Assembly (NCBI GenBank): GCA_947561585.1
Contig: CANNZV010002614.1
Location: forward strand, 1-64,000
DNA: 64,000 bases
Direction of reading: 5' to 3'
Source of the DNA: Caprella mutica
Lineage: Eukaryota; Arthropoda; Malacostraca; Amphipoda; Caprellidae
This document shows positions 11,108 through 22,300 of the stretch, piece by piece (positions within the stretch are counted from its first letter, which is position 1; every line of letters starts with the position of its first letter). The notes beneath the pieces are model-generated. The model ran no database searches and was not told where the DNA came from. It saw only the letters and a list, made by a program, of their open reading frames with translations. A program made the position numbers and the translations under genes.

Positions 11108-12577
11108 CATATGTGGCTACATAGGAGGTATGTGGCTACATAGGAGGTATGTAGCTACATAGGAGGTATGTGGCTACATAGGAGGTATGTGGCTACATAG
11201 GAGGTATGTAGCTACATAGGAGGTATGTAGCTACATAGGAGGTATGTGGCTACATAGGAGGTATGTAGCTACATAGGAGGTATGTGGCTACATAGGAGGT
11301 ATGTGGCTACATAGGAGGTATGTGGCTACATAGGAGGTATGTGGCTACATAGGAGGTATGTGGCTACATAGGAGGTATGTGGCTACATAGGAGGTATGTG
11401 GCTACATAGGAGGTATGTGGCTACATAGGAGGTATGTGGCTACATAGGAGGTATGTGGCTACATAGGAGGTATGTAGCTACATAGGAGGTATGTGGCTAC
11501 ATAGGAGGTATGTGGCTACATAGGAGGTATGTAGCTACATAGGAGGTATGTAGCTACATAGGAGGTATGTGGCTACATAGGAGGTATGTGGCTACATAGG
11601 AGGTATGTAGCTACATAGGAGGTATGTGGCTACATAGGAGGTATGTGGCTACATAGGAGGTATGTAGCTACATAGGAGGTATGTGGCTACATAGGAGGTA
11701 TGTAGCTACATAGGAGGTATGTGGCTACATAGGAGGTATGTAGCTACATAGGAGGTATGTAGCTACTTAGGAGGTATGTGGCTACACAGGAGGTATGTGG
11801 CTACATAGGAGGTATGTAGCTACATAGGAGGTATGTGGCTACATAGGAGGTATGTGGCTACATAGGAGGTATGTAGCTACATAGGAGGTATGTGGCTACA
11901 TAGGAGGTATGTAGCTACATAGGAGGTATGTGGCTACATAGGAGGTATGTAGCTACATAGGAGGTATGTAGCTACATAGGAGGTATGTGGCTACATAGGA
12001 GGTATGTGGCTACATATGAGGTATGTAGCTACATAGGAGGTATGTAGCTACATAGGAGGTATGTGGCTACATAGGAGGTATGTGGCTACATAGGAGGTAT
12101 GTGGCTACATAGGAGGTATGTAGCTACATAGGAGGTATGTAGCTACATAGGAGGTATGTAGCTACATAGGAGGTATGTGGCTACATAGGAGGTATGTGGC
12201 TACATAGGAGGTATGTGGCTACATAGGAGGTATGTAGCTACATAGGAGGTATGTAGCTACATAGGAGGTATGTGGCTACATAGGAGGTATGTGGCTACAT
12301 AGGAGGTATGTAGCTACATAGGAGGTATGTAGCTACATAGGAGGTATGTAGCTACATAGGAGGTATGTGGCTACATAGGAGGTATGTAGCTACATAGGAG
12401 GTATGTGGCTACATAGGAGGTATGTGGCTACATAGGAGGTATGTGGCTACATAGGAGGTATGTAGCTACATAGGAGGTATGTAGCTACATAGGAGGTATG
12501 TAGCTACATAGGAGGTATGTAGCTACATAGGAGGTATGTGGCTACATAGGAGGTATGTGGCTACATAGGAGGTATGT
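11108..12577. repeat. 19-bp minisatellite, about 77 copies
   Basis: Unit TATGTGGCTACATAGGAGG, alternating with a GTAGC form. The 19-bp period prevents long open frames. The junction with the preceding 18-bp array is within a shared ACATAGGAGATACATATG stretch, so one array passes directly into the other. Confidence 0.97.
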
Positions 12578-12691
12578 GAAGAAGGTAATCTAATCAGTAC
12601 AGACAATTGTTCTACTGGCAAAAAATGTTAAATGTTTCACAGAAATAAAATGAAGAAATGATGAGTTGGCAAAAAGAAACAAATAGGGAAA

Positions 12692-14172
12692 CAATGGAGA
12701 GAATTTGAGACAGTAATGGTGAGAATTTGAGACAGACTGTCATGGTAAGAATTTGAGACAGTGATGGTGAACAGTGAGACATGCAGTAATGGTGATAATT
12801 TGAGACAGTAATGGTGAACAGTGAGACAGTAATGGAGAGAATTTGAGACAGTAATGGTGAACAGTGAGACAGTAGTGGGGAGAATTTGAGACAGTAATGG
12901 TGAACAGTGAGACAGTAATGGTGAACAGTGTGACAGTAATAGTGAGCATTGAGACAGTAATGGAGAGAATTTGAGACAGTAATGGTGAACAGTGAGACAG
13001 TAATGGAGAACAGTGAGACAGTAATGGTGAACAGTGAGACAGTAATGGTGAGAAGTTGAGACAGTAATGGGGAGAATTTGAGACAATAATGGGGAGAATT
13101 TGAGACAGTAATGGGGAGAATTTGAGACAGTAATGGGGAGAATTTGAGACAGTAATGGGGAGAATTTGAGACAGTAATAGTGAGCATTGAGACAGTAATG
13201 GTGAGCAGTGAGACAGTAATGGTGAGCAGTGAGACAGTAATGGTGAGCATTGAGACAGTAATGGTGAGCATTGAGACAGTAATAGTGAGCATTGAGACAG
13301 TAATGGTGATCTGTGAGACAGCATTGGTGAGCAATGAGACAGCAATGGTGAGCATTGAGACAGTAATGTTGAGCATTAAGACAGTAATGGTAAGCAGTGA
13401 GACAGTAATAGTGAGCAGTGAGACAGTAATGGTGAGCAGTGAGACACTAATGATGAGCAGTGAGACAGTAATGGTGAGCAATAAGACAGTAATGGTGAGC
13501 AGTGAGACAGTAACGGTGAGCAGTGAGACAGTAACGTTGAGCAGTGAGACAGTAATGGTGAGCAGTGAGACAGTAATGGTGAGCAGTGAGACAGTAATAG
13601 TGAGCAGTGAGACAGTAACGGTGAGCAGTGAGACAGTAATGGTGAGCAGTGAGACAGTAATGGTGAGCAGTGAGACAGTAATGGTGAGCAATGAGACAGT
13701 AATGGTGAGCAGTGAGACAGTAATGGTGAACAGTGAGACAGTAACGGTGAGCAGTGAGACAGTAATGGTGAGCAGTGAGAGAGTAATGGTGAGCAGTGAG
13801 ACAGTAATGGTGAACAGTGAGACAGTAATGGAGAGCAGTGAGACAGTAATAGTGAGCATTGAGACAGTAACGGTGAGCAGTGAGACAGTAATGGTGAGCA
13901 GTGAGAGAGTAATGGTGAGCAGTGAGACAGTAATAGTGAGCATTAAGACAGTAACGGTGAGCAGTGAGACAGTAATGGTGAGCAGTGAGAGAGTAATGGT
14001 GAGCAGTGAGACAGTAATGGTGAGCAGTGAGACAGTAATGGTGAGCAGTGAGACAGTAATGGAGAGCAGTGAGACAGTAATGGTGAGCAGTGAAACAGTA
14101 ATGGTGAGCAGTGAGACAGTAATGGTGAGCAGTGAGACAGTAATGGTGAGCAGTGAGACAGAAACGGTGAGC
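12692..14172. repeat. 21-bp minisatellite, about 70 copies
   Basis: The core is GAGACAGTAATGGTGAGCAG plus one base. The left third (12692-13170) is dominated by a subtype in which GAGAATTT replaces GTGAGCAG. The right two thirds are the GAGCAGT/GAGCATT subtype. Long open frames across it are repeat artefacts. Confidence 0.96.
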
Positions 14173-14370
14173 ATTAATCAGTTTTTATGTTTCTTCCATA
14201 TACTCTTCTCTGTTGACTGGTTTTTCATGAGGTTTGAAAATATTAAGGGTTTTTCATATCTTGGTCCACTCTCGTTCTTGATAAAAAAAAAACAGTCAGA
14301 AAATTAATTATCTTCTCATTTGAAGCTTCCGTTGTTATAGTATAAATTAAAAAGTTTGTACATGCGTCCA

Positions 14371-14771
14371 CAGTGTCATGCACTGTGTGTGTAGTTCCAG
14401 TCCCTGTTCTCAGTGGCATGCACTGTGTGTGTAGTTCCAGTCCCTGTTCTCAGTGCCATGCACTGTGTGTGTAGTTCCAGTCCCTGTTCTCAGTGCCATG
14501 CACTGTGTGTGTAGTTCCAGTCCCTGTTCTCAGTGGCATGCACTGTGTGTGTAGTTCCAGTCCCTGTTCTCAGTGCCATGCACTGTGTGTGTAGTTCCAG
14601 TCCCTGTTCTCAGTGCCATGCACTGTGTGTGTAGTTCCAGTCCCTGTTCTCAGTGCCATGCACTGTGTGTGTAGTTCCAGTCCCTGTTCTCAGTGTCATG
14701 CACTGTGTGTGTAGTTCCAGTCCCTGTTCTCAGTGCCATGCACTGTGTGTGTAGTTCCAGTCCCTGTTCTC
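14371..14771. repeat. 40-bp minisatellite, 10 copies
   Basis: Each unit holds CATGCACTGTGTGTGTAGTT followed by CCAGTCCCTGTTCTCAGTGC, with GTG[C/G/T]CATG variants. Copies are nearly identical, so expansion is recent. The core CATGCACT plus GTGTGTGTAGT recurs in the 28-bp array at 26019. Confidence 0.97.
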
Positions 14772-15802
14772 ACATAGATTCGGTGGATAGTAAGGGTTCT
14801 GTACACCTTTTCTTACCCGGGTCACACTTTGTGGGGGCAGTCCCCTTTCAAAGGGCAAGGGGACACAGATCATGCAATAAATTCATCGTAAAAAAAAAAT
14901 AATCAAATATTTTAGAAATATTAAATCCAATATATTCAAACAGTTTTTCCGAAATAGAATTATTCAAATTTGATATTAATTACCAAATTCAGTGATGAAT
15001 TATTTCATTAAATTTTTACTACCTTTCTAATGTTGATGTAAATATACTCAAATGAAACAATTAATTCCTGTAAATTAATTAAAACATTAACTATGTGAAC
15101 ACTGTGCAGTGTACATGTTAAGAAATTAGAAAATAAATATGAAGACCAGAAAATGGAATTACAATCACAGAGCGTTTATAGAGCAGACTCTGTCAAAAAA
15201 TGAACTATTATGTCCATCTGATCATAAGATAATAATTATATCAAATGTATTTCTCTGAACTTCACTGCAAAGAACATCACTTCTGAACCTTCATGACTGC
15301 TATTGCTTGTGTTGTACTCTCCCCTAAAGGGCCAGACAACTTACCTAACATTTCTTTTGTAAGATTGTACTTCTATACCAATCGCATATGATAGTTCATT
15401 TCATCAGAAGTTAGAAATCCAAACAGACGTAACAAATAACAATGTAAATAGATACTATTCATTACATTTTATTATTCATAGCCGGTAAGTAGCTTCAAAA
15501 ATATCTGAAAAATACTCAAAATTGTATTCACAACATATAGTTTCAAAAAGTGCCGTGATAACCAATAGTAGTTGTACCTAATCTTTGCCAGTTAAAAGCA
15601 TATCATCTGGACATGCAATGAACATCAAACATACTAAACGATTAAGAGTCTCCCGCGCAGAAAACCGACCCATCCGATGACGGAGTCTGAAAATAATGCA
15701 AGTGCCTAAATGGTCCGCTGGTAAAGCAATCATTTTACAGATTCAAAATCGTGGAAAACGCTTTTATTTATTTTTGTAAATATCGCAGAGATATGAATTT
15801 TC
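14772..15802. other. AT-rich intronic stretch, one short hairpin
   Basis: No gene was recognised. GTCCCCTT and AAGGGGAC form a small hairpin near 14838-14865. The rest is plain AT-rich sequence. Confidence 0.4.
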
Positions 15803-15817
15803 GGCTCTAGCTGACAA

Positions 15818-16051
15818 CTGCCATGCGGCAAACTGTCATGTGGACAACTGCCATTCGGACAACTGCAATGCAGACAACTGCCATGCGGCAAACTGTCATG
15901 TGGACAACTGCCATTCGGACAACTGCAATGCAGACAACTGCCATGCGGCAAACTGTCATGTGGACAACTGCCATTCGGACAACTGCAATGCAGACAACTG
16001 CCATGCGGCAAACTGTCATGTGGACAACTGCCATTCGGACAACTGCCATGC
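15818..16051 (+). repeat. 15-bp repeat organised as a 60-bp four-unit repeat (left arm of element A)
   Basis: Four distinct 15-bp monomers, AACTGCCATGCGGCA, AACTGTCATGTGGAC, AACTGCCATTCGGAC and AACTGCAATGCAGAC, occur in fixed order as a 60-bp block that is repeated almost exactly nearly four times. Confidence 0.93.
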
Positions 16052-16422
16052 TATGTATTATAATTTTGTATTGGTGATTTGTAATGTGCTAGCAAACTTA
16101 ACTTTTCATGGATTGAATTTAATGTGGAGTATATTATTATCTTAACCTAAAAATTTAGTATCATAATATTAATCGTATAGTCCGAGATTTTGCATGAAGA
16201 AGTATAAAAATTAATTTTGACGGTAGATTCAGAATTGAAAGTTGAAGTATACTCATTTATTTCTTTGTTAAATCATTTTCTTTCACATTTAACCCATTTA
16301 GCCCCTCAAATGATAAAATAGTTGATAAAAAAGTTAAAATCTATAGATACAAAACATTCTCTTCAAACATTTCAAATACGAAGAATTGTACAAACACAAG
16401 CTTTACAGGTTAATATTGTCCG

Positions 16423-17050
16423 TATGGCAGTTGCCCGTATGACAGTTGTTCGTATGGCAGTTGTCCGCATGGCAGTTGTCCGCAAGGCAGTTGTCCGCAT
16501 GGCAGTTGTCTGCATGGCAGTTGTCTGCATGACAGTTGTCCGCATGGCAGTTGTCCGCATGGCAGCTGTCCGCATGGTAATTTTCCGCATGGCAGTTGAT
16601 CGTATGGCAGTTGTCCGCATGGCAGTTGACAGCATGGCAGTTGTCCGCATGGCAGTTGTCCGCATGGTAATTTTCTGCATGGCAGTTGTCTGCATGGCAG
16701 TTGTCTGCATGGCAGTTGTCTGCATGGCAGTTGTCTGCATGGCAGTTGTCGCATGGCAATTGCTCGCATGATAATTGTCCACATGGCAGTTGTCCGCATG
16801 GCAGTTGTCCGCATGACAGTTGTCCGCATCTCAGTTGTTCGCATGGCATTTGTCCGCATGACAGTTGTTCGCATTGCAGTTGTCCTCATGACAGTTGTCC
16901 GCATCACAGTTGTTCTGCATGGCAGTTGTCCGCATGGCAGTTGTCGCATGGCAGTTGTCCGCATGGCAATTGTTCGCATGATAATTGTCCACATGGCAGT
17001 TGTCCGCATCACAGTTCTCCGAATGGCAGTTGTCTGCATGGCAGTTGCCC
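16423..17050 (-). repeat. 15-bp repeat in reverse orientation (right arm of element A), about 41 copies
   Basis: The plus strand shows CGCATGGCAGTTGTC, the complement of the left-arm monomer, with many point variants. A longer internal duplication carries GCATGGCAATTG, then ATAATTGTCCACATGG, at about 16751-16797 and 16965-17010. The arm is more than twice as long as the left arm. Confidence 0.92.
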
Positions 17051-17065
17051 GTACTCCGAATTTTC

Positions 17066-17725
17066 AGGCTATAAGAAGCAATTGCGCTATTTAATTGGTG
17101 TAAATTGGTGGTTGGTTTTTCGCGTGATATGGTCTTAATATAACCTAATTGAATGTTCAGAATAGATTTAGAAGCAATTCACAGAAGTGTAATTTATATT
17201 TTATTGTTGTAGTTCATTGAAATTTTTATATGTTATTCATCAAGTGACTCTACAGTAGTAGAAGGGTTTGACTGCTATTAGACTGGTTATTACAACTCCA
17301 TAGAATGTAAAGTAGCAGTTAGGATATTTATCGTGATTGTTATAGAGTATTTATGCTGACACACCACTTTCCCTAGCAATATTAGCATGTAAATAACATG
17401 CATTCTCTTCATATTGCGCACTATTGCATTCTTACTCCTATGTAATATAGAACTTATTCATAAATATTTTATAATTTTTATTAACTAATAATTAACTTCC
17501 AATAACTTCACCATACATCCATGCTCAAAAGGGGCGTTTCCAAAAGAAATTTTTTACAATGATACCAACTATTTCGGTTAAAATAACTATTTTCAGAGAA
17601 AATAGGGTTTTTTGTTGTTGTTCATCATTATTTTGTTCACATTATTTTTCAGAAAGATGACTTTGAATTTTATGGAATGTCTGAACATTCGTAAATATGC
17701 AATAGTTAATCGAATTTGATATATG
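17066..17725. other. AT-rich intronic stretch
   Basis: No exon, array or inverted repeat of note was seen. Confidence 0.4.
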
Positions 17726-18123
17726 CAGGGTGACACAAAAAGTTCAGCAAAACAATTTTTTTCATTGTAAATAAAATAATTATATGTGAACTAATGTTTC
17801 ACAGTTAATATTGTTCAACAAGATATAAAACTTACAATAAGTGTTCTCTCTTATTTTTAAGAAGTTAATGGCCCTTTCAGTGAAAAGTGAAGGTTGTGAT
17901 AGAAGAATTTCACCGAGCAGGAAAGTTCGCATCTGTTTTAATAGGATGGAATTCTGCGTGTGGTAAGTATTGGAGAAGAATGTGTGCAGATATTCTCATG
18001 CAACTGTATAATAAAAACTAAACTGTTAAGCGAAAACTCAAAATGAAAATCAGCAAAACTGCCAATGGATGAGTTGCGTGCAGCGGTTGAAGCAACTCTG
18101 CCAGATTGGAAGCCGTCATATGA
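17726..18123 (+). pseudogene. Remnant of a mariner-type element: terminal repeat and N-terminal transposase
   Basis: CAGGGTGACACAAAAAGTTC at 17726 resembles a mariner-family terminal repeat. At 17888-18020 a frame reads VKVVIEEFHRAGKFASVL, then MCADILMQLYNKN, comparable to the N-terminal DNA-binding domain of these transposases. Stops follow and the catalytic domain is missing. The fragment ends where the 19-bp array at 18142 begins. Confidence 0.45.
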
Positions 18124-18141
18124 ATAGGAGAAGGGTTTTTT

Positions 18142-18455
18142 AAGAGTACTTCAAATCACTAAGAGTACTTCAAATCACTAAGAGTACTTCAAATCACTAA
18201 GAGTACTTCAAGTCACTAAGAGTACTTCAAATCACTAAGAGTACTTCAAATCACTAAGAGTACTTCAAGTCACTAAGAGTACTTCAAATCACTAGGAGTA
18301 CTTCAAATCAATAAGAGTACTTCAAGTCACTAAGAGTACTTCAAATCACTAGGAGTACTTCAAATCAATAAGAGTACTTCAAGTCACTAAGAGTACTTCA
18401 AATCACTAGGAGTACTTCAAATCAATAAGAGTACTTCAAGTCACTAAGAGTACTC
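18142..18455. repeat. 19-bp minisatellite, about 16 copies, with a 57-bp higher-order unit
   Basis: Unit GAGTACTTCAAATCACTAA. Three variants (AAGTCACTAA, AAATCACTAG, AAATCAATAA) occur in fixed order as a 57-bp trimer repeated three times in the right half. Confidence 0.95.
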
Positions 18456-18719
18456 TCCCTATCTTGGTTCCTAGCTTCGAAATCTCTGTATTTTACCGGT
18501 CTCTTTTCAGATATTTTATTGGTTAATTTCGCCATCAGTATTCAATGTTGCAACTGAAATAGTGAGAGAAATGAGGGGAAATAGAGTAAAGAATCTATCC
18601 ATCAGTTGTGAGTGAAGGCCCTATCGTCCAATATATTCTCCCCTTCAAGTGTAATTGAAGGGAGTGAAGGGTGTAAGTGCCAGATAGATCCCTTTACACG
18701 AAATAACTTATTCACCGTG

Positions 18720-19093
18720 CACACTGTCAAACACTTCGTCAAACTGTTTGTCAACATCCACCACTACCTTCAAACATATTTCCTTCACTCTCTCATGACA
18801 CTTGCCGAGCTGTTTGACAGACTTTCATTCGATACCTAGCTACAGGATAATAATTACAGGCATTGTACTTAAACTAGACAAAGAAATGACTCCTACACAT
18901 CATTGTATGCCAGACTTATAAACTATCACCTTCTTATTGTATTATACAATGATAGAGAGTTCGATTCTATTGTTTGACAAACAATCTTACAACTTGTTGG
19001 ATACATTTAAACTCGGGATTCTACTGTTTAATTTACTAAAATCGGACAGTTTAAACAGTATAGCAAACAGTTTGACGTTTGTTTGATAGTGTG
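18720..19093. mobile_element. MITE of 374 bp with about 30-bp inverted ends
   Basis: The left end begins CACACTGTCAAACACTTCGT, then CAAACTGTTTG. The right end, inverted, begins CACACTATCAAAC and also continues to GTCAAACTGTTTG. No coding capacity. I could not define a convincing target duplication, so the superfamily is open. Confidence 0.65.
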
Positions 19094-19138
19094 GGATAAG
19101 GAAAATAAAAAATACTCTTAAAAGTCTTTGCTATATTA

Positions 19139-19672
19139 CAGTGTATCGAGAATGCGCTGCGCGTTTTTAACCCTGGAACAGTCAGAGTGCCCTAAAGTTT
19201 TATTTCGATTGGAATATAGGTATATAGTTGACTTGAGTTGCTCGAAATCTGAGCTTTAATTATCTAAAACTTATTTATGTTAAATCAATTTAAATAATCC
19301 AACATATTTGTTTTTTTATTTAGTATTATAATATTTTATTACCTTGAAGAAATCTGGATCCCTGGTGAAATACATGTTTTTTTTTTTTTTGATTCACACC
19401 ATAAAAAGAATACCAAGTCTTCTTAAAATGTGAAATAAGTGGTTGTACTTCACCCGAAAATGAAACTAAATATTTCAAAACATGTTACATTGTTTTCACT
19501 GATATTTATACGATAAATAAATACGCATTAAACAATGAAATTCACTGAGTTTCAGCAATTCAAGTTAATTAAATTTTATAATATGCATCTATATTTCAAC
19601 CCGATTCGGGCCTCTAATAGGCAATCTGGGCGTTCTTGGGTTAAAAACGCGCAGCGCACTGTCGAGATTGTC
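19139..19672. mobile_element. MITE-like inverted-repeat element, about 530 bp
   Basis: The arms share TGCGCTGCGCGTTTTTAACC (left near 19152; inverted right near 19640-19662) and continue with weaker similarity for a further 40 bases or so. The centre is AT-rich and includes a run of T at about 19377. Target duplication not resolved. Confidence 0.6.
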
Positions 19673-19718
19673 CAATTAGTTAAGTAAATTACGCAGCACT
19701 CTGAACTGTATTCTAGAG

Positions 19719-19850
19719 CGTGTTCGGAAAATCTCGTCGTAATAAATTTTGTCGAAGGAAAGTTCGTCGCAAAAAATTCACCACACAGAATTTTCGTCAC
19801 AAGAAAATTCACCAAATGGAATTTTTTTCGCAAGAATTTTTTTATAACTC
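19719..19850. repeat. Degenerate 15-17 bp repeats (GGAAAATTCGTCGCAA type)
   Basis: Phrases GGAAAGTTCGTCGCAA, AATTCACCACACAG, AATTTTCGTCACAAG and AAATTCACCAAATGG follow one another with a loose 15-17 bp period. A related 29-bp series is at 22203. Just inside, at 19855-19884, lies an imperfect inverted copy of 22155-22190. Confidence 0.45.
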
Positions 19851-20171
19851 TCGATTTAAGAAATCCAGGCAAATTAAGTGATCACGACAATAATTATAAT
19901 TGTAATATATAATATAGTGTACACCCGCCATACGACATTAATCCGTTCCAGAGATGAAATCGTATGGTGAAATCATCGTATGGCGGAAAAAGTTACCTAT
20001 GGTAATTAGCTAATTATTATCGGCATCCGAGTGACGCCGTGATTGCAACCAATAACAGACCAGCCTCTTAGCTGGTAAGAGGTGAGTGCTTTCTTGAGAT
20101 CCGTGCATTAGTTCTTCATTATGAAGAGTGTCACAATAGCAAGAGGACTGAATAGCACACTATTAGTAGCC

Positions 20172-20991
20172 GGTAAATTGCTCGAAAAACAATTGCCCGA
20201 ACGAACAAATGCTCGAGTAAACAATTACTCGAATGAGTATTTGCTCGAATGATTAATTGCTCATCACTGTAGAAGAGGAAGAGTCAATAAGATATGAAGA
20301 TTAGGTAGAGTAGAGAAAATATAAAATAAACAAGTGGCACGAATGACAGAGGGTTGTACTAAATTAAATTTACTAAGATTTAACGTCTGATTCGTAACGA
20401 AACATGTCAAGAAATCTGTACTCCGCACAACCGTTAGCTAATATACTCCCTACTGTTCTAGGAAAATTTGGTCTCGTTTTATAATGATTTTATTAAAGAG
20501 CAATAATAGAAAAAGTTGAAATTGTGTACTAAAATGTGTAGTGTATTTATTAAAAGCGGATAACATCATTACCGTTGTAAAATGATACGTAACATTAATA
20601 ATTTTGACATGCTTAGACATTATTTTAACATGAGATTTGAGCGGAAAATTTGGTTTCGGAACTTTCAGTCTGTGTAATAAATTAAAACTTATCAGTTAGT
20701 TGTATCGTGGGGCGTGTCGCCCAGATTTACAATGATTAATAGTAAATAGCTATGAAAAAATTGAAACAATCATTGTCAATTAATAAAAAGAAACAAAGAT
20801 GATTAGATGCACCTCTACTTCAAGAATAACTGAGTTTTATAAATTTGAAAATCGTGCAATTTAATAATTCGAGCAATAGTTCATTCGATCAATTGTTCGT
20901 TGAAGCAATTGTTTTTCGAGCAATTGTGTTTCGAGCAATTGTTCATACGAGCATTTTTTTTTTCGAGCAATTATCTTTCGAGCAATTTACC
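20172..20991. mobile_element. Foldback-like element C, ends made of 16-bp tandem repeats
   Basis: Both ends begin GGTAAATTGCTCGAAA when read inward, then continue as degenerate 16-bp repeats of the type AATTGCTCGAAAAACA, about six on the left (20172-20265) and eight on the right (20862-20991, inverted). Flanks TAGTAGCC (20164-20171) and TAGAACCC (20992-20999) match at six of eight positions, consistent with a worn 8-bp target duplication. The 820-bp block has an AT-rich middle with no coding frame. It shares GGT termini and 8-bp flanks with elements A and B but not their repeat sequence. Confidence 0.7.
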
Positions 20992-20999
20992 TAGAACCC

Positions 21000-22202
21000 A
21001 CTGAATGTGCAGCTGAGTTGATTGTGGTGGTGGAGTTCGACATAAGATTCGTATTATATTTAATAATAGTGTTATTTTAAATAGTTAATAAAATAATTAG
21101 AATGAATATTTTGATAATTTAATAAAACTATGTATTTCTAATAGAAAAAAAAATGAAATGATTTATTTATTTGTAATTATATATTATACTTCATTATCCT
21201 TTATGAAAGATATTGCCACATATTGCTCTACGAGTCTACATGATCACCATGTAAATTAGAATCGGAAAAAAAATCAGAAAATGGAAAAATAAACATTTCC
21301 AAAACTATTGGCTTATTGGCATAATCTAAATCGTGAAAAAACTGGAAAAAGCTTGAACAACTAACTGTAATTAAATTGTAACTCCTAGGGTTTAATAAAA
21401 TGTCAAAGTGGCCATTTCCTACAATTATTCATTATTTCCATCCATGACTTTGCATTCTTCAAGCCAGCTTACTTGATTTAACCATTCTGGTAAAAACTAG
21501 CATTTCAATGTCAGTGCCCCAAATTTTATCATCTTTCGTTTTGCTCTTTTCCAACTATTCATTCACACTATCGCAATTATCCATTGATTCTACTAAATAT
21601 AGATCTTCTATTTTGCCCAACAATTAAATTAAAAAATTCCTGATCGTTTATTCTCATTTACAGTCACAATCAAATATTATAATAATTTATTTAAAATCGC
21701 ATTGATATTAAATATAATAATAATATTTTGTTGTACTCCGCCATCATAATCAACTTTGCTTCACATTCATGATCAATTGTGACACACTTGATACTGATGA
21801 AATAACGCCACGCCCACAATCAATTCTCCGCCTCAGATATGCACGGATTTCAGGAAAGCAAACGTCTCACGAAAGCATAATACAACGCGCGCATCGTAAG
21901 TCGGGAAAAAAACTTTGTATTCCATTTCGTAACGTGAAAAAACGTAAGGCTAGGAACGCCGTAACACGGGATTCCACTGTAATTGAAATCCAAATGTAAT
22001 CACTATATAATGTATAAGTAGGTTAGTTTACTATAATCGGGGTATGGGGGCCCGGGAAGCCCCCGCAGGCTGCATGAGGCAGGCGTAAATCTTCCCCATT
22101 GGATTCGAGTGACAAAATGTATAATTCAAGTTTGAACAGCAAAAGGCCCTTAAAATATTATCGTTTAGATCACTTAACTTGCTAGGCATTCTAAAAGATT
22201 AA
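21000..22202. other. AT-rich stretch with a GC-rich hairpin near 22044-22065
   Basis: No gene was recognised. GGGGGC and GCCCCC form a compact hairpin at about 22044-22065 in an otherwise AT-rich region. A similar GC hairpin lies inside the inverted element at 55400, so this could be a fragment of a related repeat. Confidence 0.4.
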
Positions 22203-22300
22203 GGTAATTTCTCCGCCCTCAATTCACAGCCGGAAAGTTCACCGCACTCAATTCACAGCATGGTAAGTTCAACGCACAGTAAATTCATCATGAGGTAAAT
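22203..22300. repeat. Short 29-bp tandem repeat, about 3 copies
   Basis: Units combine GGAAAGTTCACCGCACTC with AATTCACAGC. The first begins GGTAATTTCTCCG. A weak inverted counterpart containing GTGAACTTTCCGCACACC lies at about 23187-23206. It might be another foldback-type end, but no flanking duplication supports it. Confidence 0.45.

Larger units (their letters stand above)
15803..17057. mobile_element. Foldback-like element A, ends made of 15-bp tandem repeats
   Basis: The left end GGCTCTAGCTGACAACTGCC and the inverted right end GGAGTACGGGCAACTGCC lead into arrays of the same 15-bp unit in opposite orientation (15818-16051 forward, 16423-17050 reverse) around about 370 bp of unique AT-rich DNA. 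The 1255-bp block is flanked by the 8-bp direct repeat GAATTTTC at 15795-15802 and 17058-17065, a clean target duplication. There is no transposase. Drosophila FB and Galileo elements have the same architecture; whether this family is related by descent cannot be seen here. Confidence 0.75.

Noticed and set aside
8733..11110. Open frames of nearly 800 codons on minus (Met-Tyr-Phe-Ile-Ser-Pro repeats) and shorter ones on plus
   Set aside because: They follow from an 18-bp repeat with no stop in several frames at once, on both strands, with no start context, domain or splice support.
12612..14307. Long frames across the 21-bp arrays here and at 52714-54523, and across arrays at 27901-29407 and 61876-62865
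   Set aside because: Repeat-driven frames with low-complexity translations and no independent evidence of coding.
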